From positions 1 to 64,000 of IMG/VR virus record IMGVR_UViG_3300021579_000001: a stretch of DNA of 64,000 nucleotides. One strand, given 5' to 3'. Source of the stretch: a virus. The notes below the pieces were generated by a model. It was not told the origin of the DNA, did no database searches, and saw only the letters and a program-made list of their open reading frames with translations. Below, piece after piece: positions 29,177 to 37,584 of this stretch. Position 1 is the stretch's first letter, and each line of letters begins with the position of its first letter. Position numbers and translations under genes: made by a program.

Positions 29177-30024
29177 TAGTCCTCCTTGTATGGGGCGCAC
29201 TGCTTGCAGACTCCGCCTGGTACGTTGTTACATTTAGGTGCCACGCCCTCAGCAAGAGCATCAACTACAAACTGTGCTCCCTCGAAGATGTGAGCCACTA
29301 GTTCGTAGTCCGCACGAATCGGAGGGAACTCACGGATAGACTGGTCCGCCTTTAGTTCATATAAGAAAGTAATCTCGTGAACTTCGTGACCCATACGACG
29401 CATAAGCTCTAGATACATTTGACCTTGCAAAATGTGAGAGCCGAATGGGCGCTTGATAAGCTTCCATGCTTCCATGAAATCTCCGTTAGCTTCCTGCATT
29501 AGCTGCGGAGCTTCAGAGCGAATAGTTCCTGGACCCACTGACTTAATCTCGATTAGGGTGTCTGCACCGATACCTTTAATCCAGCCGTCAGTGTGTCCAG
29601 CAATACGTAGGTCATTATCAACCAAGGTGACTTCATCGTAGATGAGTTTGCTAGAAGGGGCGTCACAAGCCATGCAGTTTGAAGGGCTAGTTCCCCAAGT
29701 AACACGGTCACAAACTAGGCACTTAAATTTGCCATGAAGAACTCCCATTTCTTGGAAGTACTTTTGCCATTTTGCGTGAATAGCATGGCCTTCATCAAAG
29801 ATACTCTGCAGACGCAGTGGTGGCTTTTCAGCAACTTTAGTGTGCCCTTTTAGCAGAAAGTATGAGGCTCGCTTGCACCAGTCGCGCTTAATAATTTCAG
29901 AGGGGTGCAGCACGGTGGTGCTGCGGTCACCCACTGGACGAGCAAGCAAGTAACGCTCGACGTCTCCTAAAAGCCTAGTTGGTTTTGCCTTAGCATCAAG
30001 AAACTTTTTTAGGTCCGATACCAT
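29176..30024 (-). CDS. Cas4-like RecB-family nuclease with inserted zinc ribbon
   Basis: 282 residues. GHAIHAKWQ (His80), IAGHTDGWIK (Asp146), LIEIKSVG (Glu159, Lys161) and ILQGQMYL are the PD-(D/E)XK motifs in order. Cys50 and Cys265, 273, 276 are placed as the 4Fe-4S ligands of Cas4/AddB-type nucleases. A second cluster Cys102, 105, 117, 120 is an inserted zinc ribbon. There are no CRISPR genes or arrays nearby, so it is a phage recombination exonuclease acting with RecA. Confidence 0.85.
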   Translation of the reverse strand: MVSDLKKFLDAKAKPTRLLGDVERYLLARPVGDRSTTVLHPSEIIKRDWCKRASYFLLKGHTKVAEKPPLRLQSIFDEGHAIHAKWQKYFQEMGVLHGKFKCLVCDRVTWGTSPSNCMACDAPSSKLIYDEVTLVDNDLRIAGHTDGWIKGIGADTLIEIKSVGPGTIRSEAPQLMQEANGDFMEAWKLIKRPFGSHILQGQMYLELMRRMGHEVHEITFLYELKADQSIREFPPIRADYELVAHIFEGAQFVVDALAEGVAPKCNNVPGGVCKQCAPYKED

Positions 30025-30364
30025 CTTGTTCTCCCGTGTCTAATTGAAAGATGTACTCTTTCAATGTCATTTGTGTTCTGTATTTTCTTTGCCATTTTCT
30101 GACTAAAGCGTTTCTCTCTCGATGAGACATCCCGCCCCAGATTCCATAAGGCTCTTCGGTTTGGACTGCTTCCCAAAGACAGTCAAGTCTGACAGGGCAC
30201 GGTAGAGTGTTACCGTCTCCTTTACAGTAGCTCTTTGCTTCTGCAGCAATCTTGCTGTAAAGGGCCTTGTCTCTTGGTGGGAAGAAAATGTCGGGGTCTT
30301 CGACTCCGTCACATTCTGCCAAATAGCGCCAAGATTGGTCATCGTTCTGAAAGAGGTTTAGCAA
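29996..30364 (-). CDS. WhiB-family protein (2) with widened Cys spacing
   Basis: 122 residues, starting at TTG (30364) inside the upstream gene. Cys18, 47, 56 and 62 with DPDIFFPP and GIWGGMSHRERNAL show the WhiB fold. The central CxxC is replaced by C-x8-C (CKGDGNTLPC), which is unusual and may alter the Fe-S cluster. It has about 30 extra C-terminal residues. Overlaps the Cas4-like gene by 29 bases. Confidence 0.85.
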   Translation of the reverse strand: MLNLFQNDDQSWRYLAECDGVEDPDIFFPPRDKALYSKIAAEAKSYCKGDGNTLPCPVRLDCLWEAVQTEEPYGIWGGMSHRERNALVRKWQRKYRTQMTLKEYIFQLDTGEQDGIGPKKVS

Positions 30365-30668
30365 GTTTTTCCCGTATCTCTAAGAAATCTGTTTCTAGTA
30401 AAAGAACATAGTCCTCACCATCAAGGTGAATTCCAAATACGGGTGTGCGACCATCCATGATGGCTTCGTTAGTTATTTTTTTCAATTCAGCAGAGGTAAT
30501 AGTTTTAGACTTCTTACCTGTCCACTTGTGTTCTACCAGTAAGTCATCGCTCCGCACATCTCCTTTGCGGGACCAAAAAGCCCCAGAAGCAGCATTGACT
30601 TGCCCTCCAATTGCTTTAGCAATTCGACGCTCATGCTTCTGGGACTGCTTTTGGCCTTCTGACTTCAT
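30339..30668 (-). CDS. Small PD-(D/E)XK endonuclease (Holliday-junction-resolvase-like)
   Basis: 109 residues. After a basic N-terminus, GDVRSDDLLVEHKWT gives Asp37, Glu46 and Lys48 in the PD-(D/E)XK arrangement, followed by a helix and a strand (TPVFGIHL). Similar small phage proteins are annotated as resolvase-like nucleases. With RuvC at 27 kb the window has two candidate junction nucleases. Confidence 0.75.
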   Translation of the reverse strand: MKSEGQKQSQKHERRIAKAIGGQVNAASGAFWSRKGDVRSDDLLVEHKWTGKKSKTITSAELKKITNEAIMDGRTPVFGIHLDGEDYVLLLETDFLEIREKLAKPLSER

Positions 30669-30892
30669 TAAATCTGTGCGCCCTTAACAACCGTACGTAC
30701 AGACTCTGCCATAGAAATAGCCACTGGTGGATAGCCATTATCTAAAGTTACAGGAGCAAACAGTTCCTCGAAACGACGTAGAAGTTCAATACGAAGCTCT
30801 TCCGCACCTTCTTCACGAAGTTCTTGGCGCATTGACTCTTCGTACTGTTCGTACGCTTCGTGGTTAACGCTCAACTCACTCATCTTGCTCAT
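30668..30892 (-). CDS. Acidic helical protein, unknown function
   Basis: 74 residues from ATG 30892 (ATG ATG at 30895/30892, AAGGAG just upstream); the frame extends to 30937 within recA. Strongly acidic helix (EQYEESMRQELREEGAEELR). Overlaps the end of recA by 17 bases and is therefore coupled. Confidence 0.62.
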   Translation of the reverse strand: MSKMSELSVNHEAYEQYEESMRQELREEGAEELRIELLRRFEELFAPVTLDNGYPPVAISMAESVRTVVKGAQI

Positions 30893-31934
30893 CATTGTCT
30901 CCTTCTGAGAAAACCATTTTTGCGGATAGAACTTCATTGCGAAGCTCTTGGAACAAGTCTACATCTTCACGTACCGAGTTAGCAAATGCTTCACTGCCAT
31001 TCCACTTGCGGTCTTTGTAGTAAATCCAGCCACCTTTTCGGTCAACTACCTGCTGAATGATAGACAAGGCAACAACTTCTTTAGCGGTGTCAAAGTCTCC
31101 TGGGGAGTAGATGCTATGTTCTTTGAAGTAGAAGTCCACAGAAGCTACCTGATAAGGTGGCGCAGTTTTGTTCTTAACCGTCTTCATAATAATCTGCTGA
31201 CCTACACGCTTTTCGTTTTCTCCTGAGCCTGCCTTAATCCAGTCTTTACGACGAACCTCGGTGCGGGTGAAGTAGGCGTAGTCTTTGCCCTGTCCACCTG
31301 GAGTCGTACGTGGGTCTCCGTGCATTACACCAATCTTCATACGGTACTGATTGATGATGATGCCTAGGATAGGGCGTTCCGATTCTGTAAGGCTACGCTT
31401 GATAGCAGCACCTGCTTTACGGAAAAACTTGTTGGTTAGAAGAGCGCCACGACCTACAGTCATTTCATCCATGCTCTTCTCGTCTTCTGGCCCTGGGATT
31501 AGCGCAGGAAGAGAGTCAATTACAATAGCGTCAATAGACCGCGACTCAGCGAATGCGATTACCGCATCGTAGGCTTCTTCCATGATGTTGGTCTCAATGA
31601 CGATTACTCGGGAAGTGTCTACACCACAAAACTCGGCATACTCTGGAACCCACTGCTCAGCAGCAACCCACACAGCGATGAACTCTGAGTTGATGCTCTG
31701 GTTGGCAGCAATAGTTTTAAGGGCCAAGGCCGTCTTACCGTGGCTTGGCTCTCCCACAAGTTCGTTCCATTGGTTTGCGGGGAACCCACCGCCCAGGATG
31801 TAGTCGTAGGTAGTCGAGCCTGTAGTAAACCGCTGAAGAAGGTCTGCGCGGATACTTTCCCCAACTACTACCGCCTCATGGCCCAACTTCTTGTTGATTT
31901 GTGCCATGATTTTTTTAGCTTCTAGGTTAATCAT
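30876..31934 (-). CDS. recA: RecA-like recombinase
   Basis: 352 residues. Walker A GEPSHGKTA (61-69), Walker B DAIVIDS (135-141), IIINQYRMKIGVMHGDPRTT and PGGQGKDYAYFTRTEV correspond to RecA core segments including the L2 region. The N-terminal oligomerisation helix is present. The C-terminal domain is replaced by a short acidic tail. It forms filaments on ssDNA for strand exchange. TAATG overlap upstream. Confidence 0.92.
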   Translation of the reverse strand: MINLEAKKIMAQINKKLGHEAVVVGESIRADLLQRFTTGSTTYDYILGGGFPANQWNELVGEPSHGKTALALKTIAANQSINSEFIAVWVAAEQWVPEYAEFCGVDTSRVIVIETNIMEEAYDAVIAFAESRSIDAIVIDSLPALIPGPEDEKSMDEMTVGRGALLTNKFFRKAGAAIKRSLTESERPILGIIINQYRMKIGVMHGDPRTTPGGQGKDYAYFTRTEVRRKDWIKAGSGENEKRVGQQIIMKTVKNKTAPPYQVASVDFYFKEHSIYSPGDFDTAKEVVALSIIQQVVDRKGGWIYYKDRKWNGSEAFANSVREDVDLFQELRNEVLSAKMVFSEGDNDEQDE

Positions 31935-32127
31935 TATGCTCCTTCTTTAGGTCTTCTAGAAGAACATCTGCGATGTCCTCCAACAAACTGGCGTCTTTCT
32001 CGCCCTCTTCTCCTGCAACACTGCGCAGGTCTTGGGCAACAGACTTCATAAAGTCTGTGGTGTGGTAGATTCCATCGTTGAACCCTACCTCATAGTGGCG
32101 CTTCAAGTCTTCCTGGAATCCATCCAT
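31927..32127 (-). CDS. Small acidic protein, unknown function
   Basis: 66 residues, helical, ending EDLKKEHND. Overlaps recA by eight bases and shares one base with the upstream gene. Unrecognised. Confidence 0.62.
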   Translation of the reverse strand: MDGFQEDLKRHYEVGFNDGIYHTTDFMKSVAQDLRSVAGEEGEKDASLLEDIADVLLEDLKKEHND

Positions 32128-32525
32128 TACTGAACCCTCGCAATCGCTTCGCTAGCACTAGAGATAGGGTTCCAGTTATTGGTAGCGTCGTTTCCTAGCG
32201 CAGGTTGCGTAGCGCCTTCAACATGCGCACCAGCGAGGCCACCGTAACGCGAGCCTGACTGCTGAATGGGATACCCACAGTCGTAACAGCGGAATGAAGT
32301 TTGAGCCGTAGCAGCAAAGTAGTTCCCCGACCCGCAGTCAGGACACGTAGCAACACTTTTAGCGGACTGCGCTTTTGACTCGGATGTTTGCGGCTGTTGA
32401 AACGCAGGCATCGGAGTCATTGGTAGCTGTGACGGTGGGGTTGGCAGGTTTGGCTGCCGATTAGGCTGAGGGGTAGGTACAGGTGGAGTGTTTAGTTTTT
32501 TTGCCCACCAGTCTGCGTTATTCAT
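32127..32525 (-). CDS. Pro-rich protein with central zinc ribbon
   Basis: 132 residues. The first 45 are Pro/Gln-rich and disordered; CPDC (about 61-64) and CYDC (about 80-83) form a zinc ribbon; the end is disordered. A flexible adaptor around a zinc ribbon is plausible. Function unknown. Confidence 0.65.
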   Translation of the reverse strand: MNNADWWAKKLNTPPVPTPQPNRQPNLPTPPSQLPMTPMPAFQQPQTSESKAQSAKSVATCPDCGSGNYFAATAQTSFRCYDCGYPIQQSGSRYGGLAGAHVEGATQPALGNDATNNWNPISSASEAIARVQ

Positions 32526-32935
32526 CGTTTATCCTTTATTGGTGCGAGTAGACCCATGTCGATTAACTGTGAAACTGCTCCGACAAGTGCAGAAAAAGCG
32601 AACTCTTCCATCATCTTCTTGCTTTGCAGCCAAACCTCGTCAGCTACTCCTTGAAGTTCCTCAGGAAGGTTTTTTTGCTGAAAGGTAGTGGTTCCTTCCG
32701 CTAGGGTTTTTGCATAAGCAAAAAGTAGCGGAATAAGGAAAGACACCCGCTCAACACGGGTATCGCTCTCCTGCTCTTCGTGCTCAGCGACTTCGTCACT
32801 AACTACTGAGCAACCAAGTAGGTAACTGATTTCATGTGCATTCTGAATCTGTGAGTCTAGGATAAACCCACGAGTTCGTTTTGACATGTCTGCCATAGTT
32901 AGCGCAGGGCGCTTACGCGTTTTCTTTTTAAACAT
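32522..32935 (-). CDS. Helical protein, unknown function
   Basis: 137 residues; basic N-terminus (MFKKKTRKRP) then helices. Encoded directly downstream of polA with overlapping ends, so probably a replication accessory; nothing more specific can be seen. Confidence 0.65.
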   Translation of the reverse strand: MFKKKTRKRPALTMADMSKRTRGFILDSQIQNAHEISYLLGCSVVSDEVAEHEEQESDTRVERVSFLIPLLFAYAKTLAEGTTTFQQKNLPEELQGVADEVWLQSKKMMEEFAFSALVGAVSQLIDMGLLAPIKDKR

Positions 32936-34938
32936 TATTTAGCCTGACCCCATTTGTCTACGATGTATACTTCTGCTTTTAATGGTACTCGTATTTGTGG
33001 CAAATTGATACCCTCCATAGACTCCCGAATAGCGTCAGCAACTTCTTCTGCACGGTCTTCAGGGCAGATGGTGACCAACTCATCGTGAACAGTGAGGACC
33101 ACGTTGATGTCGGGCTCATTGATGAAGCAGGAGTGAGCACGAACAATCGCTAGCTTCATAATGTCCGCAGCTGAACCCTGAATCATGGTGTTAAACGCTT
33201 GGCGCTCAGCACGTGACAACAGCCCCTGTTCTTTAGACAGTAGGTCTGGGATGTAGCGCCTACGTCCGAACAAAGTTTCCACATAAGGTAGCGGTGACTT
33301 ATTACGGGCTAAACGGATAACGCTGTTCTTGTATTTAGAGATAGTCGCAAACTCTGTTTCAAAACGAGTAAGAAGTGCCTTAGCTTCTTTTACAGTACAA
33401 CCGATAGACGAAGCAATCTTGTCAGGACCAACACCGTAAGAGATGGCTAGAACAAGCACCTTACCCGCTTTGCGGTCAACACCCATGGTGTCACCGATTG
33501 TGGTGTAGATGTCCCCACCAGTTAGGTAGTTATCTACAAGCACAGGGTCGTTGGCTAAAGACGCAATGACACGAGGTTCAATCTGCGAGTAGTCCGCCAC
33601 TACTAACTTGTGACCTGGAGGAGCCACAAACAAGTTGCGAACCAACTTACCATAGTCGCCTGATGATGGGATGTTCTGCAAGTTAGGCTCAGAAGAACTT
33701 AGACGACCAGTTTCAGCACCATGAGATTTGAAGTTAGTGTGCACACGCCCATTGATAAGCAACGAACGTTTTTCGATAAGAGTCTTCTTACCGTTGGTCT
33801 CACGCTCAACCATACCGCCAGTGTATGGGGTAACGTAAGTGGTCATTAGCTTGTTTAAGTCGGAATACTCCAGAAGAGCATCCACAAGAGCGTCTTTTCC
33901 GCGATAGAAATCTAGTGCGTCTGCTGCCACTGAGAAATGAGTATGGTTCAGTTCGCCCTTACTACGGTAAACCTGACGTCCCTTATCAGTGAGAGTATTA
34001 CCAAACTTAGGATTCATGGGTAGGCGAGGACGAGCCTCAGGGCTGGAAACTCCATAAAGCAGGCGTTGCTTGGTAGGAACCGAGTTAATCGCAAATGGCT
34101 CTCCTGCTACCTTGAATGCTTTAGCCTTAGCCGCCTCTTTGTCGTTACCAATTTGCTCTGCTAGAATGGCCAACTGTTCTTGGTCGATGTACGCACCAAC
34201 AAGCTCCATGTCGGATAGCGCAGCTAGTACATCCATCTCTAGACGCCATACACGACGTAGGTTACCCATAATCTTACGGTCAAGAACCTTGTACAGTTCC
34301 CAAGTAAGCTGAGAGTCAATACCAGAGTAGTTGGCTACATCTGTAAAAGAGTGCAAAGCAACATTCTCTCCGATGCCCTTAGACATGTCTACGCCAAGCT
34401 CACGCTCAACACACGCCTTGAGACCCAAAGAGTTTTTGTTCATGTTGTTGGTAATCATCGCAGCGGTCAGTGTGTCAAAGTATGGCTTACTAGGAATTTT
34501 TCCACCGTAGTATTTAGCAATCGACTTGAGGTCAAACTTTGCATTGTGAGCAATCTTTAGCGCAGGACCAAACAACAGAGGTTCGATGGCGTCAAATACT
34601 TGTCGTGGGGTAAGCTGCGCTGGAGGTTCTGAGAACTTAGCTACCCACTTCTTTTCGTCTTTAGAGTAGTGAGTGTCTTGAAGTTCTTTACCCTCGGCAA
34701 GACGGCGCTGACCAACAATCAGCAGGGGCTTACTCCATGAGTCAAACTCACCGTTAGGGTGTCCCATAGGGATAACGTCTGTGCGCCCCTCGGTAGCAAA
34801 AGAAATCCAGCAAACGTCATTGATTACTGGGTAAAGGCGGTTTTCACCAATGGTCTCAACGTCAAACGCAAATGCGTCAACGGAGCTGTAAAAAGAAACA
34901 AACTCTTCGAGCTGTTCTTTAGTAGTAATAATGTTCAT
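32935..34938 (-). CDS. polA: DNA polymerase I family (family A) with 3'-5' exonuclease
   Basis: 667 residues from ATG 34938 (GAGG seven bases upstream); the frame extends to 35004 through a terminator-like hairpin. The exonuclease domain has AFDVETIG, IAHNAKFDLK and YSGIDSQLTWELY. The polymerase domain has TGRLSSSEPNLQNIP, VVADYSQIEPRV (motif A), VLVLAISYGVG, FNTMIQGSAADIMK and TVHDELV (motif C). The 5' nuclease domain of host Pol I is absent, as usual in phages. This is the replicative polymerase of the phage. Confidence 0.95.
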   Translation of the reverse strand: MNIITTKEQLEEFVSFYSSVDAFAFDVETIGENRLYPVINDVCWISFATEGRTDVIPMGHPNGEFDSWSKPLLIVGQRRLAEGKELQDTHYSKDEKKWVAKFSEPPAQLTPRQVFDAIEPLLFGPALKIAHNAKFDLKSIAKYYGGKIPSKPYFDTLTAAMITNNMNKNSLGLKACVERELGVDMSKGIGENVALHSFTDVANYSGIDSQLTWELYKVLDRKIMGNLRRVWRLEMDVLAALSDMELVGAYIDQEQLAILAEQIGNDKEAAKAKAFKVAGEPFAINSVPTKQRLLYGVSSPEARPRLPMNPKFGNTLTDKGRQVYRSKGELNHTHFSVAADALDFYRGKDALVDALLEYSDLNKLMTTYVTPYTGGMVERETNGKKTLIEKRSLLINGRVHTNFKSHGAETGRLSSSEPNLQNIPSSGDYGKLVRNLFVAPPGHKLVVADYSQIEPRVIASLANDPVLVDNYLTGGDIYTTIGDTMGVDRKAGKVLVLAISYGVGPDKIASSIGCTVKEAKALLTRFETEFATISKYKNSVIRLARNKSPLPYVETLFGRRRYIPDLLSKEQGLLSRAERQAFNTMIQGSAADIMKLAIVRAHSCFINEPDINVVLTVHDELVTICPEDRAEEVADAIRESMEGINLPQIRVPLKAEVYIVDKWGQAK

Positions 34939-34949
34939 TATGCGCCTCG

Positions 34950-35004
34950 CAAAAATTAAGAGTGGGAGACCAGGACAGAAGGGAGTAAGAACCTGGTCTC
35001 CCAC
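34950..35004 (-). terminator. 13-bp stem-loop plus T-run upstream of polA (attenuator candidate)
   Basis: GTGGGAGACCAGG (34962-34974) and CCTGGTCTCCCAC (34992-35004) pair perfectly; on the minus strand AATTTTTG follows. It lies between the ssDNA-binding-like gene and polA inside one operon, so partial termination could keep polymerase expression below that of the upstream protein. Confidence 0.72.
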
Positions 35005-35016
35005 ATGGGGGATGGA

Positions 35017-35676
35017 CTAAGAAACTAGTCCACGTGCGATGGTCAGCAATTCCTCGCGAGGCGTGAGAGTAATTACTGATTCTTCGTAACGCACAGCTTG
35101 AGCAACAAGGTCAGCCACATCATCAGGGTCAATCTCGAACTCTTCAGCAAGGTCGGTGGCACGTACACGCTCTAGGGTGTACTGAGTGTCACGGCCCATA
35201 CCAAGGCGCTTGATTTCCCAGAAGTAGCGAGTTAGAGGACCCTTCTTAGGGTCATCGTTTGCTGCTTGAAGAAGTTTTGCAAGAGTTGGAACAGCAACCA
35301 TTACCTGTACGGTAGGCTCCTCTTCGTTCAACACGAGCACGTTGAATGCGAACTTAGGGCGTGGCTTGTCACCAGCGATAGTGCAGAGTGGGCAGTCGCC
35401 ACCTGTACATACGAATGAACGACGACCTTCAGTGCGGTCAATCCAGTGTTCTTCGTAGACCTTGAAAGGACCATCGTCAAGGAAGCGGACAAGAACGCCC
35501 TGCTCTGAGAACTTCAAAAATGAAGCGTACTTGCTGTCTGAGGTTGAAGACTTCTTCTTTAGGAAGATGTCTGCAGCAGCCCATCCAGCCTGAACTGTAG
35601 TACCGTGCTTTGGTTCTGCAGCTGGCTCATCATCAATCAAATAAGCGTCTGCGTCAATAATCGGGCGGTTAATCAT
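35017..35676 (-). CDS. Probable ssDNA-binding protein with zinc site (gp32-like)
   Basis: 219 residues. SFLKFSEQGVLVRFLDDGPF, EEHWID and FVCTGGDCPLC, followed by FNVLVL strands, recall T4 gp32-like phage ssDNA-binding proteins, whose OB fold carries a structural zinc. Placed directly upstream of polA. Only three Cys (one isolated, CPLC pair) are seen, so the zinc site may use His. By-eye assignment. Confidence 0.55.
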   Translation of the reverse strand: MINRPIIDADAYLIDDEPAAEPKHGTTVQAGWAAADIFLKKKSSTSDSKYASFLKFSEQGVLVRFLDDGPFKVYEEHWIDRTEGRRSFVCTGGDCPLCTIAGDKPRPKFAFNVLVLNEEEPTVQVMVAVPTLAKLLQAANDDPKKGPLTRYFWEIKRLGMGRDTQYTLERVRATDLAEEFEIDPDDVADLVAQAVRYEESVITLTPREELLTIARGLVS

Positions 35677-35725
35677 AATGCGGTGGTTCTTTCTCTGTGG
35701 GGACTTACGTCCAGTTAGTCGGAGG

Positions 35726-36214
35726 TCAGTTCTGACTCTCGTTTGACACGATTTCTTTCCACCGTGCTACAAGCACACGGGTTAGGTCTTCGTGGTATTT
35801 CCATTCTACACGAGCTGAACCCAAAAGTCCACGACGTGCGAATTCTTCTACGATACTTTCAATAAATGGGCGAGTGTATACGCGGTTTCCGTTTACTGTT
35901 TTACCGTTCAGTTCCTTTGACCGAAGTCGGTAAGGGGCTGTTGGGATGTATCCGTTCTTTTCCCAAAGACGAACTGTTACTACTTGCTTATCCAAAGCGT
36001 GAGCTAAGGCGCTAATAGTAAACAGTTCCATCTCTTTTCCTCTGAAGGTCTTGATGATGGGGGCTGTGTCCCAACCGTTAGACTCTCCAAAAGACTGTTT
36101 ACGTTTTTTCTCAGCAACAGGGTTGTCTTCACGACGCTTCTGCTTAGAGCCTGGAACAAAATCTAGCCCGTCAAAAGCTCTAAGAATGTCTTCGTCGCTG
36201 CGTAGCCCTGGCAT
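35726..36214 (-). CDS. MerR-like winged HTH protein
   Basis: 162 residues. ELFTISALAHALDKQVVTVR followed by LWEKNGYIPTAPYRLRSK is the MerR-type helix-turn-helix with its wing, then a YTRPFIESIVEEFARRG helix. N-terminus basic and disordered. A DNA-binding regulator or replication-initiation factor next to the replication genes; which of these is not evident. Confidence 0.72.
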   Translation of the reverse strand: MPGLRSDEDILRAFDGLDFVPGSKQKRREDNPVAEKKRKQSFGESNGWDTAPIIKTFRGKEMELFTISALAHALDKQVVTVRLWEKNGYIPTAPYRLRSKELNGKTVNGNRVYTRPFIESIVEEFARRGLLGSARVEWKYHEDLTRVLVARWKEIVSNESQN

Positions 36215-36223
36215 GTCTTGCTC

Positions 36224-36589
36224 CTACTGCTTGTGGTAGGTGAGGTTCATGCCGTTAGCTGGGCTATACGACCATTTAACTGAAATTCCGTCAAACTCTT
36301 CTGACTGACGACCGTCAATAGCACGAGTAGCCCACATTTCATCTTTGATGAACGCTGGGGTTCCTACCTCGTCTACAACGCACACTAGGTCGTCATAGGT
36401 TGCGCCAGTAATCTCTTCCTCGCCCATCATGTCGACTGTAAGGGTTGTTCCGTTGTCTGATACCTGTACACCAGATGAGGCGAAACATGTATCCGAGGCG
36501 TCTTGAAACGTGTGAAACTGGTTGCCTGCGCATCCAGTTAGTGAAATAACTGTTGCGGTTAGCAGAAGTACTGCCAATGTTTTTTTCAT
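36224..36589 (-). CDS. Small lipoprotein
   Basis: 121 residues. MKKT, then a hydrophobic segment ending in the lipobox LTGC (Cys20), gives a type II signal peptide, so the mature protein of about 101 residues is lipid-anchored outside the membrane. It has two further Cys (possible disulfide). Phage lipoproteins often block superinfection; that role here is inferred. Confidence 0.82.
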   Translation of the reverse strand: MKKTLAVLLLTATVISLTGCAGNQFHTFQDASDTCFASSGVQVSDNGTTLTVDMMGEEEITGATYDDLVCVVDEVGTPAFIKDEMWATRAIDGRQSEEFDGISVKWSYSPANGMNLTYHKQ

Positions 36590-36593
36590 TTAG

Positions 36594-36698
36594 TTAAGCC
36601 TTAGCTACTAGACGACGTTTGGTTGCATCAAACATCTTTGGGTGCTTCTTGCTTGCTTTGCCGTTGTTGCGGTTTGCGTTACGTTGTCCCTTAGCCAT
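36594..36698 (-). CDS. 34-residue basic peptide
   Basis: ATG at 36698, preceded by AGGAGGACTAGTA, a perfect ribosome binding site; TAA at 36596-36594. Reads MAKGQRNANRNNGKASKKHP and is strongly basic, like ribosomal-type peptides. It is probably nucleic-acid binding. Located just upstream of the lipoprotein gene. Confidence 0.6.
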   Translation of the reverse strand: MAKGQRNANRNNGKASKKHPKMFDATKRRLVAKA

Positions 36699-36700
36699 TA

Positions 36701-36895
36701 CTAGTCCTCCTCGTCATACTCATCGTCGCCCTGCTCTTCTGATTCTGGCAGGTTTAGGCTGTCCCACATTGCATCATCTAGTTGGTTTTGTTTAGCGATG
36801 TAATCTGCGCTACCCTCTGCTGAGTGGTCTACACTCCAACGCTCACCAAAATCTGCTTTGGTGTTGTAGGTTACTTTGAACTCATACGTAGTCAT
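36701..36895 (-). CDS. Small protein with acidic tail
   Basis: 64 residues, N-terminal strands then an Asp/Glu tail (EEQGDDEYDEED). TAATG overlap with the upstream gene. Unrecognised. Confidence 0.62.
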   Translation of the reverse strand: MTTYEFKVTYNTKADFGERWSVDHSAEGSADYIAKQNQLDDAMWDSLNLPESEEQGDDEYDEED

Positions 36896-37107
36896 TAGAA
36901 TACAGACTCCACAATCTCTACTGCACCGCAGCAGCTCTTTTGTTCTTTCTTGAGGCCTGTTTTATGTTCCAGTTTGTACACACGCTGTTCAATTTCGTAA
37001 AGTCGAGTGTTTTGACGCTGCTCAGCTTCACGTTCCCACGCGTCTTTCTCGGCTTTGCTCTGTACCTCAAAAATCTTACGTTCTAGTTTTTTCTTGCTAA
37101 TCCACAT
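36895..37107 (-). CDS. Short coiled-coil protein
   Basis: 70 residues; residues 3-50 form one charged helix (KKLERKIFEVQSKAEKDAWE). A CC pair near the end could be redox active. AAGGAGACTCAC precedes the ATG. Confidence 0.62.
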   Translation of the reverse strand: MWISKKKLERKIFEVQSKAEKDAWEREAEQRQNTRLYEIEQRVYKLEHKTGLKKEQKSCCGAVEIVESVF

Positions 37108-37139
37108 GTGAGTCTCCTTATTTGTACAGACTTTTAGCT

Positions 37140-37583
37140 CTATTTTTTTACTGTTCGTAGAGCCCAGACTACATTCGCAGGGAACATGCTGTCAAGTTCT
37201 TCTTCAGTAAGAAGCTCGTCGTAGTAGGCTGCCATCAAAGCTTCTTCGTTGATAACCCGCTTAACTTCGTAAACACGGTCACCAATACCTTTTTCTTCGA
37301 TTAGGGTCTCCGCCAAAGCTTCGTTAAGTTTGCGGGTGACACGACGCTGTTTTTCTAGAGAAACTACGCCATCAACTGCTGCTGGTAGAGCAAATACGAT
37401 GTTGCCCTTTAGGTCTTCTTCACCTTGATTGTCTAGAACTTCAAATAGTTTTTGACGCAGCTCTTTTGCTCGAGCGTCCATCATGTCAATAGTGTTCTTG
37501 ACACGTACATACTCACGAACTTGTGCCGTGAAATCATTTGGGTCTGCGAACTTGCGACCTTCTTCTTCTGAAACTAGTGCCAT
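37140..37583 (-). CDS. Helical protein, unknown function
   Basis: 147 residues; a helix-turn-helix pair at 20-55, strands, then an acidic helical end. Immediately downstream of the SNF2 helicase gene (one base), so probably co-translated with it. No family recognised. Confidence 0.65.
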   Translation of the reverse strand: MALVSEEEGRKFADPNDFTAQVREYVRVKNTIDMMDARAKELRQKLFEVLDNQGEEDLKGNIVFALPAAVDGVVSLEKQRRVTRKLNEALAETLIEEKGIGDRVYEVKRVINEEALMAAYYDELLTEEELDSMFPANVVWALRTVKK

Positions 37584-37584
37584 G

